NCBI GenBank assembly: GCA_021773355.1
Contig: JAJFKE010000028.1
Span: 30,754-94,753 of the forward strand
From: Gammaproteobacteria bacterium
Lineage (GTDB): Bacteria > Pseudomonadota > Gammaproteobacteria > Pseudomonadales > Pseudohongiellaceae
Direction: 5' to 3'
Length of the DNA: 64,000 nt
Part shown: piece by piece, positions 41,050 to 50,083 of the stretch
How positions within the stretch are numbered: position 1 is the stretch's first letter
Layout of the letters: each line of letters starts with the position of its first letter
Notes under the pieces: model-generated
The model's database searches: none
What the model was told of the DNA's origin: nothing
The model's input: the letters and a program-made list of their open reading frames with translations, nothing else
Made by a program: the position numbers and the translations under genes

Positions 41050-42027
41050 TTATCTCGGGACAGGGGTCCTGGCGACGATGTCTTGCAGTATTTCATGGGC
41101 CTGAGCGCTGTCATTGTCGCGACCGTGACGCGGTAATACGCGGTGATTCCACACCGCTGGAATCAACTTCTGCACATCCTCGGCAATAACCTGTTGCCTG
41201 CCCTTCACCAAGGCATAGCCCTTACAGGCGCTAGCCAAATGCATAGAGCCACGCGGAGAGATACCTAGCTTGACTCGCGGGTCCTCGCGGCTGGCTCTGG
41301 AGATATCGATAATGTAACGCGCCAGGTCTTCGTGCAGATACACTTCTTCACAGGCCTCACGTAATCGCGTCATGAATTCTTTGTTCAATACGCTGGAGGG
41401 TTCCTCGCGCACCGACCTGCTGTAATCATTCAACAAATGCATTTCCGCATCCAGTGCCGGATAGCCCAGTTGAATGGAAGTGAGGAAGCGATCAAGCTGT
41501 GCTTCCGGCAGCGGGTTTGTACTATCGAAATCGATAGGATTCTGAGTGGCGATAACCGTGAACAGCGGAGAAAGCGGGTAGCTAACACCATCGGCAGCGA
41601 CAAAGCCTTCTTCCATTGCTTGAAGAAAAGCGGACTGACTACGAGTGGGCCCGCGATTAATTTCGTCCGCTAATAGAAAGTCGGTAAATATGGGGCCAGC
41701 GGAAAATGAAAACTTGCCCTCTGCGGAATTGTAAATGCTGCCGCCTAAAATATCCGCGGGCAGAATGTCATTGGTGAATTGAATGCGATTGAAATCCAGG
41801 CCTAGAACTTTTGCCATGCTTTTCGCTAAGGTAGTTTTCCCCACACCGGGAACATCTACCATTAATATATGGCCCTTCGCGATCACGCTGGCCAGTAACA
41901 GCTCGATTACGAAATCGTCGCCCAACCAATGTCTAGCCATGCTTTGGTGAGCTTGCTGCAATAAGGCGAGTAACTGACCTAATTCATCCTGATTTGACTG
42001 CTGTATGGATTCCACTATTTTTTCCAA
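41050..42027 (-). CDS. MoxR-family AAA+ ATPase
   Basis: The 325-aa protein has Walker A GVGKTTLAKS (about residues 61-70), Walker B in DFLLADEINRG, a sensor-1 TVIATQNPID and the MoxR-type C-terminal lid (SPRGSMHLASACKGYALVKGR). MoxR ATPases act as chaperones for maturation of partner complexes. The TTG at 42027 has no clear ribosome-binding site, so the start is uncertain; the GTG four codons later is an alternative. It is the first gene of the MoxR-DUF58-TgpA operon. Confidence 0.93.
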   Translation of the reverse strand: MEKIVESIQQSNQDELGQLLALLQQAHQSMARHWLGDDFVIELLLASVIAKGHILMVDVPGVGKTTLAKSMAKVLGLDFNRIQFTNDILPADILGGSIYNSAEGKFSFSAGPIFTDFLLADEINRGPTRSQSAFLQAMEEGFVAADGVSYPLSPLFTVIATQNPIDFDSTNPLPEAQLDRFLTSIQLGYPALDAEMHLLNDYSRSVREEPSSVLNKEFMTRLREACEEVYLHEDLARYIIDISRASREDPRVKLGISPRGSMHLASACKGYALVKGRQQVIAEDVQKLIPAVWNHRVLPRHGRDNDSAQAHEILQDIVARTPVPR

Positions 42028-42159
42028 AACGTAAAGTTATTAAAAGAATGCAGTTTACTTTTTGGTCCCTGCATTCCTGATTGTTCAAAACCTACCCTCG
42101 CACAAAAACGATTCCTGCTAAAACTAAAAGGGAGTCAGACAATGCCGTGGCAACCGCTT

Positions 42160-42822
42160 CTATCTAGCGTTCGATGTCATAAGATACATTCGCTGGTTCG
42201 CAATATCCAAAGTTATTATCAAACGCTCTAACTCTCTAGCTCCTAGTGTACCCACGGTCAGGAATTGACTGGCGGCATCGGTCGCAGCAGGCACAGGCTC
42301 CCGGCCTTGATAGTGATCGTAACTAACACCAAAGCGCGGGATACTGGCTTCCACATCACGCAATTCGAGTGAGCCAATCTGCAGGGAGCCCAGGAATTCC
42401 TTGAAGAAATCTTCTGCTTCCAGAATCGAATTGTCTCCCAAAAATTCTGCCTCGGTGAGACCAAGGCCTTCGCCTGTTTTCCTGTCCAGTAACAGACTTT
42501 CAGAATACTTCTTATCGATTCTTATCCAGGTAGTAAACCCTTGTTCAAAGGTCGCTTCTACAGCAAATTCATTCAAAACTAAATCTACGTGAAAGGGCGC
42601 ACTACTATCTTCCGACGAATCAATGGAGCCGCTATCCAATTTACAGACCTCTTCCTTGTCAAAGTCGATTTGCAAAATGCTATCACTGTCATTAGCAGTG
42701 ACTAGGGCGACGAAAAAATCGCCGTCAGCTTCTGGCAGTGGCCGACAAGCTGACTCCGCGGAGTGTGTTATTTGAACCAGGGAGAATGTTAGGAAAAATA
42801 AAAAATAGATTGAGGTGCGCAT
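42160..42822 (-). CDS. Exported hypothetical protein with a possible aspartyl-protease-like fold
   Basis: The 220-aa protein has a signal peptide (MRTSIYFLFFLTFSLVQITHS). The end, TLGARELERLIITLDIANQRMYL, resembles the last strands of retropepsin-like domains, where a tether is followed by a hydrophobic beta pair. However, no DTG active-site triplet is present, so it would be inactive as a protease. The similarity is weak, and I would otherwise call it hypothetical. Confidence 0.6.
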   Translation of the reverse strand: MRTSIYFLFFLTFSLVQITHSAESACRPLPEADGDFFVALVTANDSDSILQIDFDKEEVCKLDSGSIDSSEDSSAPFHVDLVLNEFAVEATFEQGFTTWIRIDKKYSESLLLDRKTGEGLGLTEAEFLGDNSILEAEDFFKEFLGSLQIGSLELRDVEASIPRFGVSYDHYQGREPVPAATDAASQFLTVGTLGARELERLIITLDIANQRMYLMTSNAR

Positions 42823-42915
42823 AGTGAGTTACTAATTGTCCTTGAGCCTTAATTCTACTACTAATTTGTGAACGAGTCAGAGTTGGCGAATTCCCGAACC
42901 AGTGAGAGGCAAGCA

Positions 42916-44931
42916 CTACTTCACATAAGTCTCATACCAATCCAAATAGCGTTGGAATCTGTCCAACTGAAAAGAAGGATTATTAATGCCGTGGTGCTCC
43001 CCAGGGTAAACGACTAGTTGCGTTGTTTGCCCTAACCTCTTAAGCGCCTGATAAAGTTGCTCGGAATTTAATATCGGCACATTCCAATCTTTCTCACCGC
43101 CCATGATCAATGTTGGCGTGGTGATGTTGGCAACATCATTAAACGGAGAGATTCGTTCCCAGTTTTCCGGTTCTTCCCATGGTAGACCAAACTCTGCCTC
43201 CCACTGCCGTTGGTAATGATCGTGGCCGTAATTTGCACGATACAGGACTTCGCTAGCTCCGGTAATGGCTCCCTTAAACCGTTCACTCTTTGTGATTACG
43301 TAGTTGGTAAGGATACCACCGTAAGACCACCCGCCCACCCCCAGCCTATCCGGGTCGGCATAGCCTTGCGCGATGGCGTAATCGACACCGGCCATTACAT
43401 CTTCGAAATCCTTTTTGCCCCAGTCTTGGTAAATGCCCATGGAAAAATCCTGACCGTAACCGGAGGAACCGCGGGGATTGACCATAACCACCACATAGCC
43501 GTTAGCCGCAAATAATTGCGCCTCGAAATTAAAGTTAAAGTCGTACTGCGAAACCGGGCCACCATGAATGCGCAGCAAAGTTGGGTAGCTAATACTTTCA
43601 TCGAAGTTTGGCGGCTTGAAAATAAAGCCTTCTATTTCGGTACCGTCTTGAGAGTTGAACTGCACATTTTCGACACTGGCAAGTTGCAGCTGATCTAAAA
43701 GTGACTTGTTGGTGTAGGTAAGTTGTTGCAGGCTGCTGCCATTATTTACGAACACTTCAGCTGGCTGATTGGATTCGCCGATCAAACTGGCTGTTAATCC
43801 CCGCTGGTTCATGGAGAAACCACGAACGCTACGTTGACCGTCTACAATTCTGATCAGGTTTTCTCCAGATAAATCAATGTTTGCCAGATGCCGCTCGGCA
43901 CTGTCTTCCAATATAAAACTTATGCTGCGGCCATCGGAGGAAAATTTCGGTGAACTCACGTTCCTGTCTAAACCTCGGGTTAACACCCGCGCATTGCCGC
44001 CATTTGCGGGTGAAATAGCAAGATGGTTGGTGGCATACCAAATCAGGTCTGGCTCGGTAACTGTTACATAACTAATGCTCTGACCGTCTGGGCTCCAATG
44101 GGGAGAGGAATCTGCACCGGGATTGTTGGTGACCTTTACCAGGCTTTGACCTTGGTCGGTGTTGTCTGCCGCTACTACCCAGATATCGGAATTGCTGTTG
44201 GCATCGGGGTTATCGCTGTGATTGCTGACGAAGGCGATGCGCCTGCTATCCGGGCTCCAGATAGGCTGGCTGTCATCATAGTCACCGGAGGTAATCTGGG
44301 TGAGGGAACTCTCTTCAATGTTGTGTACATAGAGATGAGTTCGCAGGCTGTTCAAATAACCAATATTGTCGCGCTTGAATTGCAGTCTATCTATTACCCA
44401 GGGTCTGGCCTTGTCTTTATCCTCTCCCTCTGCCTGTTCTGGATCCTGATCGGTAATCAGTAAAACAAGCTGAGTACTGTCTGGCGACCATTGATAGTCA
44501 TTCACTCCTTGTTCCACATGAGTCAGTTGAACTGCCTCGCCACCTTTTCGGCTGAGGGCCCATACCTGAGTTTCGCCGTCATTTCTTGAAGAAAGAAAAG
44601 TGAGCAATTTACCGTCGGGGCTCCACTGCGGCGAACTGGCAGACATGCCTGCACCTGTCATAGGCAGTGTCTCCTCGCCATCACTGGACACCATCCAGAT
44701 TCGTGTTTCTGGTTTTTCTTCTTCCAGGTTTGTCTCACGAACGGTGTAGGCGACCCAATCCCCTTCTGGACTGACCATCGGGTTGCCAACTTGCTTGATA
44801 TTGAAAAAATCTTCCGCGATCAGCAGGCGTGGGATTGAATTTTCGCTAGCGGTCGCTGCTGCTGAAACAAGCAGCAATGCAAAGGGCAGGAATCGAATAG
44901 CAACTGTTCGTAATAATCTGGGGATAGGCAT
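42916..44931 (-). CDS. Exported S9-family peptidase (prolyl oligopeptidase/acylaminoacyl type)
   Basis: The 671-aa protein has a signal peptide, then a seven-bladed propeller of TolB/WD40-like repeats (SPQWSPDGKLLTFLSSR, QPIWSPDSRRIAFVSN, SPHWSPDGQSISYV). The alpha/beta-hydrolase domain has the nucleophile Ser536 in GGWSYGGI, the Asp in GGEKDWNVP and the His in PGEHHGI. It cleaves short peptides in the periplasm or outside the cell. I chose the ATG at 44931 because GGAG lies six bases upstream. It is divergent from the cupin gene. Confidence 0.92.
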   Translation of the reverse strand: MPIPRLLRTVAIRFLPFALLLVSAAATASENSIPRLLIAEDFFNIKQVGNPMVSPEGDWVAYTVRETNLEEEKPETRIWMVSSDGEETLPMTGAGMSASSPQWSPDGKLLTFLSSRNDGETQVWALSRKGGEAVQLTHVEQGVNDYQWSPDSTQLVLLITDQDPEQAEGEDKDKARPWVIDRLQFKRDNIGYLNSLRTHLYVHNIEESSLTQITSGDYDDSQPIWSPDSRRIAFVSNHSDNPDANSNSDIWVVAADNTDQGQSLVKVTNNPGADSSPHWSPDGQSISYVTVTEPDLIWYATNHLAISPANGGNARVLTRGLDRNVSSPKFSSDGRSISFILEDSAERHLANIDLSGENLIRIVDGQRSVRGFSMNQRGLTASLIGESNQPAEVFVNNGSSLQQLTYTNKSLLDQLQLASVENVQFNSQDGTEIEGFIFKPPNFDESISYPTLLRIHGGPVSQYDFNFNFEAQLFAANGYVVVMVNPRGSSGYGQDFSMGIYQDWGKKDFEDVMAGVDYAIAQGYADPDRLGVGGWSYGGILTNYVITKSERFKGAITGASEVLYRANYGHDHYQRQWEAEFGLPWEEPENWERISPFNDVANITTPTLIMGGEKDWNVPILNSEQLYQALKRLGQTTQLVVYPGEHHGINNPSFQLDRFQRYLDWYETYVK

Positions 44932-45096
44932 ATTCATCTCCGCTGTGACCAATCATCATCAGGCCTAAACTGCTAAGAATACAACAATTAGGCAGGCAGA
45001 CCACTTTTCCTGTGCGGCAATGCTGGACAAGCTTTGTGCACAGGGCTACATTTTCGGTCAGCGAATAACAAACACTGTAAGAATAAGGAGAAGCTC

Positions 45097-45732
45097 ATGA
45101 ATAATCGCACTAATCTTTTGTCGCTCGCGGTTTTACTTGGCCTGTCGACTGCAGCGGCAGCCCAGGACGATGAAACCTATGCCACCTACATCACCGAGGA
45201 ACAGTGGTCCAAGGTGAACGAACTTGGGGGCGTAGACCGCCAGATCGTCAGCCGCGATATCGGTAAATTGAACCTCTCGGTGGGCATCATCCACCGCGGA
45301 GCGGTAGAAAGAGGCAGTGGCAGGGCCAATGAAAACCCGCAACGACCCTGCGGCGTAAGCAGCAGCAATAGAAACAGCGGCGCCCGCGGCATCATGCATC
45401 TGCATCAGACCGAGACTTACTACATCGCCTCGGGCTCCGGTACTCTAGTCACCGGCGGCACAATCCTGAACGGTGAGAGTTCGGCAGCAGGCAGCAATGT
45501 GACCACCGTGTTAAACGGTCCATCCTGCAGCGGAATGATAGTGGGCGACTGGATTTCCAAACATGTGAAGGAAGGGGACATCATAATCATCCCAGCGGGC
45601 ACGCCTCATGGATGGTTAGAGGTGCCAGTGCATGTTGACTACCTGAGCGTACGCCCAGACCCAGATCGGGTATTAGCAGATGACTATGTGAACCCGGCAC
45701 TGGGAGCAGATTTTAAAATTCGCACAGAGTAG
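45097..45732 (+). CDS. Exported cupin-domain protein
   Basis: The 211-aa protein has a signal peptide (LLSLAVLLGLSTAAAAQ) and a single cupin core. The metal-binding motif reads HLHQTETYYIASGSGTL, and the second half IIIPAGTPHGWLEV contributes the last histidine. Cupins with this set bind a divalent metal and act as dioxygenases, isomerases or storage proteins. Two or three cysteines (RPCGVSS, PSCSG) suggest a disulfide in the periplasm. The ATG follows AAGGAGA. The substrate is unknown. Confidence 0.85.
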   Translation: MNNRTNLLSLAVLLGLSTAAAAQDDETYATYITEEQWSKVNELGGVDRQIVSRDIGKLNLSVGIIHRGAVERGSGRANENPQRPCGVSSSNRNSGARGIMHLHQTETYYIASGSGTLVTGGTILNGESSAAGSNVTTVLNGPSCSGMIVGDWISKHVKEGDIIIIPAGTPHGWLEVPVHVDYLSVRPDPDRVLADDYVNPALGADFKIRTE

Positions 45733-45759
45733 TTGAGATTAGATTATTGCTGAAATCTT

Positions 45760-46632
45760 CTAGTCCAGTAGGGCCAGGATTTCGCTAACCACCATTTCTC
45801 TATGACTGTGCACTACCATGTGGCCTTCGTCGGCGAGGCGAATCACTCGGGCGGGAATATGCTTGAGCTGCTCTTCGACGAAGTCGGCATTGTCTGGGTG
45901 CACCAATATATCGTTTCCACCCTGGATAACGGTTGCGGGTAGTTGCAAATTCCCCCACATCGGCCGCATCAATTCGAGCTCTTCCTGAACATGCATCATC
46001 TCTGCATTGGAACGGCGCAAGCCCACGTTGAGAGATCCCGCTAACCAACTGAATGGGGCGATATTGGTAAGGTGGTTATACCATCTAGGCTCGGCTAGAT
46101 CAGGATTGCTTGCCCCGGCCAGCAGTAACATAGCCGACACACAATCAGGATGATCCATGGCGAGTCTGGGGGTAAGCGTTGCACCATAGGAGTGGCCCAC
46201 AATAACTAATTTTTTCTTGGGTGAGCTGGCGGCTAATTCGCATAGCCAATCTCCCAGGAACGCCGATTGTTCCCTAAGTGTGGCCTCGCTGATCCCCTGT
46301 ATTTTCGATTCGCCCCAACCTGGCCTATCGATGGCAATAAGGCGGGCATTTTCCTGCAGCTGCGGATGATTGATGTAACTCTGGAAAAACTGCCACTGTC
46401 CTGGGGTTCCATGAATGAACAAAATGGGGGGCTTTGTTAGCGAACCGTATTCCACTGAGCGCAGATGAACTCTGCCCAGCTGCTCACGCCTATCGATGGC
46501 CTGACCGCCCAAATCTTCTGGCAAGTCGGAGCTACCTGCCTGATTCGAAGTAACTGACAGGCAGTTGCTTAGCAAAAGAGTGATTGCACCCAAACACAGC
46601 AGCCCCATTGTCATCAGCCCGGCTTTCATCAT
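45760..46632 (-). CDS. Exported alpha/beta-hydrolase (probable lipoprotein)
   Basis: The 290-aa protein has an N-terminal hydrophobic segment ending in LLLSNC, a lipobox-like site. An alpha/beta-hydrolase follows: oxyanion loop ILFIHGTPGQWQF, nucleophile elbow VIVGHSYGA, Asp in GGNDILVHPD and His in ADEGHMVVHSH. All catalytic residues are present, so it should be an active esterase or related hydrolase facing the periplasm. The preferred substrate cannot be inferred. Confidence 0.87.
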   Translation of the reverse strand: MMKAGLMTMGLLCLGAITLLLSNCLSVTSNQAGSSDLPEDLGGQAIDRREQLGRVHLRSVEYGSLTKPPILFIHGTPGQWQFFQSYINHPQLQENARLIAIDRPGWGESKIQGISEATLREQSAFLGDWLCELAASSPKKKLVIVGHSYGATLTPRLAMDHPDCVSAMLLLAGASNPDLAEPRWYNHLTNIAPFSWLAGSLNVGLRRSNAEMMHVQEELELMRPMWGNLQLPATVIQGGNDILVHPDNADFVEEQLKHIPARVIRLADEGHMVVHSHREMVVSEILALLD

Positions 46633-46709
46633 GTTTTTACACTCTTCAAGATTACACTTGGCTTGTCCGGGATCGTCCTTGGATCAGGGTTTGTTTATGT
46701 TTTCTCCAA

Positions 46710-46823
46710 TTAGGCCACTGTAAACCCACTACGGGAAAGTGGCAACTCACGAATACGCCTACCGGTGGCGGCAAATATCGCATTTGTCAGTGCTGGCGCC
46801 AATGTCGATCTGGAAACGGCATT
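46710..46823 (-). pseudogene. C-terminal remnant of a molybdopterin oxidoreductase large subunit
   Basis: On the minus strand a short frame reads LAPALTNAIFAATGRRIREL and then PLSRSGF before a TAA at 46712-46710. This is the standard C-terminus of xanthine-dehydrogenase/isoquinoline-oxidoreductase type large subunits (APALxNAIFxATGxRIRxLPL). No upstream part of the gene is left. It probably marks a deletion between the alpha/beta-hydrolase gene and the DM13 gene; the rest of this intergenic stretch (to 47091) shows nothing else. Confidence 0.7.
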
Positions 46824-47091
46824 AACACTCAACGCGAAAGACGATAACGCCACTAATAACTACAGCTTGATTAGCACTAATCTTCTTGCTGGAAACTAAT
46901 CCCAGGGAGGAATTTGAAACACAGTTTTAAGGATTTACTCTCCATTGGCTGAACCACTAAACTCTATCCCAGTTGTAGTGAATTCAGCCTTTTTTAATTG
47001 CGTCAGGCGTACTTCTTTCTGCCTATTAAACCATGCAGGGCAGGCCAACCAGAAAACTAAGCCTCCTCTTTTCATATTCGCAATCCGGGTT

Positions 47092-47478
47092 TTACATACC
47101 CAGTCGAGCGACCCCTAGTGGGATACTGAATTTCTCACACCAGATATACACTTCATTGAAATCGGCAATATCTATGCTCTTGGGGATTACATATACCTGG
47201 GCGCCTGTTTTGCTATTCAATTCAGCAATAAGTGAATCACTCTGGAAGCCGTTCTTACCAAATCCAATTTTTGGATCAGGAGCGCCATCCAGGAAGAATT
47301 CCTCTTCTAACACCAGAAGTGTCTGGCCGTTTGTACGCAGTATGGATACTCCGCCGCTAGTCACATGGTCACTCCTTCCTTCAAATTCCCCGCTTTTGAT
47401 CACCTGCCCCGCCTGCGCCGAGGACAAGTAGAAGGTAAACGCCAGGACCGTCAATAATGATTTCGTCATAACTCGCAT
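47092..47478 (-). CDS. Exported DM13-domain protein
   Basis: The 128-aa protein has a signal peptide (LLTVLAFTFYLSSAQA) and one DM13 domain: SGEFEGRSDHVTSGGVSILR, then LVLEEEFFLDGAPDPKIGFG and the late VYIWCEKFSIPLG with its conserved Cys. DM13 domains are proposed to take part in redox or electron transfer at cell surfaces. The start follows AAAGGAG. The promoter region holds a perfect palindrome, the probable operator of the divergent TetR regulator. Confidence 0.85.
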   Translation of the reverse strand: MRVMTKSLLTVLAFTFYLSSAQAGQVIKSGEFEGRSDHVTSGGVSILRTNGQTLLVLEEEFFLDGAPDPKIGFGKNGFQSDSLIAELNSKTGAQVYVIPKSIDIADFNEVYIWCEKFSIPLGVARLGM

Positions 47479-47505
47479 TTCAATAACTCCTTTAGGTAGA
47501 TAAAA

Positions 47506-47562
47506 GTAGACAGTTCTGTCTACATGAAGCGCAAAGTATACCGATCTGTTTCCTTTGTCAAC
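47506..47562 (-). promoter_or_regulatory. TetR operator palindrome and promoter of the DM13 gene
   Basis: GTAGACAG-TT-CTGTCTAC at 47506-47523 is a perfect palindrome 28 bases before the DM13 start. On the minus strand a TTGACA (about 47563-47558) and a TATACT (about 47542-47537) lie upstream, 15 bases apart. The palindrome therefore covers the likely transcription start and would block it when bound. Confidence 0.75.
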
Positions 47563-47662
47563 CCATTATTTGGTAAAGACACGGGGAATCGTAGAAAGCT
47601 TGCATTAATAGGAAAATAAAGTAATGATACAGACTTGTATACCTATATTAGAGGTTCATGCC

Positions 47663-48238
47663 ATGGCGACGCTCTCGAAAAGAGACCAACTGGTCAAGAC
47701 AGCGACTGAACTTTTCGCGGAATTCGGTTATCACGCCACCGGCATCGATAAAATTCTGCAACAGGCAGGCGTCTCCAAGAAAACCCTGTATCACCACTTC
47801 CGATCCAAAGACGAGCTGATTCTTGCCGTACTGCGCGACTATGACAGCCTGTTTCGAAATGACTTTATGAAACAGGTAGATAACGAGGCCGACAGCCCTA
47901 AGGGAAAGTTACTTGGCGTTTACGATGTCGCCGAACGCTGGTTCAATAGTGATGATTTTTTTGGCTGCATGTATATAAAGGCAATAGGTGAACACTCTGA
48001 TCCAAAATCGCCCTTTCGTGATGTCTGCAAACAGTTTAAGAAGCTGACTAGAAATTATCTTGAAGAACTCTGTGTGGAGGCTGGCTACAGGGCAGCGGCA
48101 GAACTGGCCGATCAACTCGCTCTGCTTCTGGAAGGAGCGATTGTAACGGCGCAGGTTTCACCGGAAATCGACGCTGCCAGAATAGCCCGAGATGCTGCTG
48201 AGATCATCATTTCCGCCCAGGAAAAGAAGAGCCACTGA
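47663..48238 (+). CDS. TetR/AcrR-family transcriptional regulator
   Basis: The 191-aa protein has a TetR DNA-binding domain at about residues 5-55 (TATELFAEFGYHATGIDKIL, VSKKTLYHHFRSKDEL) and a ligand-binding helical domain behind it. The ATG at 47663 follows GAGG by eight bases; the longer frame is less likely. It is divergent from the DM13 gene and should repress it, and perhaps itself, through the GTAGACAG palindrome between them. The ligand is unknown. Confidence 0.9.
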   Translation: MATLSKRDQLVKTATELFAEFGYHATGIDKILQQAGVSKKTLYHHFRSKDELILAVLRDYDSLFRNDFMKQVDNEADSPKGKLLGVYDVAERWFNSDDFFGCMYIKAIGEHSDPKSPFRDVCKQFKKLTRNYLEELCVEAGYRAAAELADQLALLLEGAIVTAQVSPEIDAARIARDAAEIIISAQEKKSH

Positions 48239-48254
48239 TATTAATGGACCGTAC

Positions 48255-49244
48255 TCAATCCCGTTCCTGAACCCGTGCTCCACTTAGACGACTCTCCATA
48301 GCATAGTTTCCTTCGTGACAGGCGTATTCGTATTGCGTGTACTCATCATCTCGCTGGTAGGGAAAAGCCACGGTCCATGGGGCGGTATAGGTTTCCGGAT
48401 CCTCCACCGTTAGAGAATAACGCAGCGTGTTCTGGTCGACGAAGGTGAATGTTTCCAGCATCTTTCTGCCTGGGTGCTGCGGTGCATTGCCTGGGCCCGG
48501 CGTACCCGGCGCGCGCATATTGGCTACATAATCAAAATTGGTTGATTCCACATACAAGGTATTGCCGCGCCAGTGGCCACGTGGATCGCCTTCGATCTGG
48601 GAAATATTTTTATGTAGATGAGGGCCGGCATCTATAGGAATGATTCTGGCGTTGTGAATCATTTCGCTGTGAATCACCACATAGCCTGGAGACTGTACGA
48701 TCAGTTTCCCGTTGTTGTAGGCAGTTGGCATCATCATGCCGAAAACACCACGGGACAGGCAACGATCGCCTGATTCTACGTTAGCCGCAGAGTCGTGTTC
48801 CTGTCGCGCATTGGCGGCGCGGATAGCCTTGGCTTTTTCTGTTAAGGCAGGTCTGCGACCATTTCGCGGCTCGACGATAAGGGCAGGAGCATCGGCTACG
48901 GCATCGGACCAGAACCAATCGAACCAATAATTTTCGTAGGCGCCAACGCCACTACTATTCTCGAAACCGGTCCAGGTGTCTGATTTTCTTGCTTCGTCGC
49001 GTGATTGGATAAGTGCTGCAATTTCTTCTTGTGAAGGTTCTCGTCCTTGAAACTGATCAGGCAACTCCAGCGGGGTTGCTGTTGCCCCCACATTGTTCCA
49101 CATGCCGCCTATATCTGGCTGGCCATCGGAGAGAATATTTGGAGCCCACTCAGTCTGAGCAAGAGCCGTGCTGGAAATACTCATTAGTAGAAGAACCAAA
49201 GCAGCAATTTTGACTGCAGCCTTTTTTGCTTTGAATGAATCCAT
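48255..49244 (-). CDS. Exported protein of an uncharacterised family, paralog A
   Basis: The 329-aa protein has a signal peptide (IAALVLLLMSISSTALAQ) and no domain I can name. Fixed points shared with the paralog at 50084-51109 are QPDIGGMWN/QPDLQGVWN near the N-terminus, DRCLSRG/ERCIVG, SEMIHNARIIPI/TEMIHDARVIPL, WRGNTLYVESTNFD and YEYACHEGNYAM. Paired, well-conserved His, Glu and Cys residues suggest an enzyme. I chose the ATG at 49244, six bases after GGAG. Such proteins are common in marine Gammaproteobacteria, without known function. Confidence 0.75.
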   Translation of the reverse strand: MDSFKAKKAAVKIAALVLLLMSISSTALAQTEWAPNILSDGQPDIGGMWNNVGATATPLELPDQFQGREPSQEEIAALIQSRDEARKSDTWTGFENSSGVGAYENYWFDWFWSDAVADAPALIVEPRNGRRPALTEKAKAIRAANARQEHDSAANVESGDRCLSRGVFGMMMPTAYNNGKLIVQSPGYVVIHSEMIHNARIIPIDAGPHLHKNISQIEGDPRGHWRGNTLYVESTNFDYVANMRAPGTPGPGNAPQHPGRKMLETFTFVDQNTLRYSLTVEDPETYTAPWTVAFPYQRDDEYTQYEYACHEGNYAMESRLSGARVQERD

Positions 49245-49288
49245 GGTCATCTCCGCGCCCCTCTGTGCTGTCTGTTTATTAAACTTAT

Positions 49289-49417
49289 TTAACTTGCGGC
49301 TCGCCCCAGGTAACGCTGAAAAGTCACTTCTACAAAATCATCAACACCGGGTACGAAGAGCACGGCAAGCACCGTAACAACGATGGCGACCACGGTGAAT
49401 ATATAAAAATACTTCAT
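49289..49417 (-). CDS. Short single-helix membrane protein, 42 aa
   Basis: A small frame with a good AAAGGA ribosome-binding site encodes MKYFYIFTVVAIVVTVLAVL and then FVPGVDDFVEVTFQRYLGRA. It has one membrane helix with a short acidic and then basic tail. It lies on the same strand between two exported-protein genes and is probably co-transcribed with them. The ribosome-binding site and membrane-helix composition support a real gene; no family is recognised. Confidence 0.6.
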   Translation of the reverse strand: MKYFYIFTVVAIVVTVLAVLFVPGVDDFVEVTFQRYLGRAAS

Positions 49418-49456
49418 GCTGCGTGTCCTTTAAGGCGTAATGAGGGCTTAGGAAGG

Positions 49457-49975
49457 CTAACCTCGTGGTGCTGCCTCGAAAACCCAGACCCCACCGGCTT
49501 CGACTACAGCTCTAGTGGTTTGCGAAGGGTACTTGGCGGTTATAGCGGCGGTGATTGCCTCCAGCTCGCTACCTGACTGGATACGCTTAAGTTGACGCTC
49601 ATACCGCACACCGTTGATGCGGAGAATTGCACGCCCATCCCGTTCTGCCTGCAGCGGCCATTGTTTCCAAATGCGGCCAATGGTATTTCCCATATAGCCT
49701 GACCAGACGTAAATTTTGCCGTTGGCCTCAGCAATCCAGATTCTGCGTGACTGCGGCGGATCCAAGAGCTGCATCTCGATAGTAGGAACCTCACTCACGA
49801 AACTCCAATCCGGATCGGGCCCGGTATGTAAGTCACCGGATATTAGCGGCCCGCCAGAGAACACACGGTTAGGCCCATCGGCGAAACGCTGTTTGGCACC
49901 AGCGGTGGCGACTGCGGTGACAGGAATCAGCAACAGGCACAGCGCTACAATAATTATTCTTTTCACCAGTCTCAT
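49457..49975 (-). CDS. Exported split-barrel-like protein, paralog 2
   Basis: The 172-aa protein has a signal peptide or anchor (IIIVALCLLLIPVTAVATA), then a domain with SRRIWIAEANGKIYVWSGYM and INGVRYERQLKRI. These stretches align by eye with the protein at 58113-58604 (WSF..., FYLFSAYYQG, IGDRLYDQTVRHI). The fold is probably a PPOX/nitroreductase-like split barrel outside the cytoplasm. I chose the ATG at 49975 as the start of the signal segment; the ribosome-binding site is weak. Confidence 0.65.
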   Translation of the reverse strand: MRLVKRIIIVALCLLLIPVTAVATAGAKQRFADGPNRVFSGGPLISGDLHTGPDPDWSFVSEVPTIEMQLLDPPQSRRIWIAEANGKIYVWSGYMGNTIGRIWKQWPLQAERDGRAILRINGVRYERQLKRIQSGSELEAITAAITAKYPSQTTRAVVEAGGVWVFEAAPRG

Positions 49976-50083
49976 AACATTCTCTATTTGATCATGGATT
50001 AAATATAGTGGGATCAGAGTAAATTCCATATTTCACTCGATACCCCATTAGTGGTACCGCTTTGCACTCAAAAGTCTTTGTGT

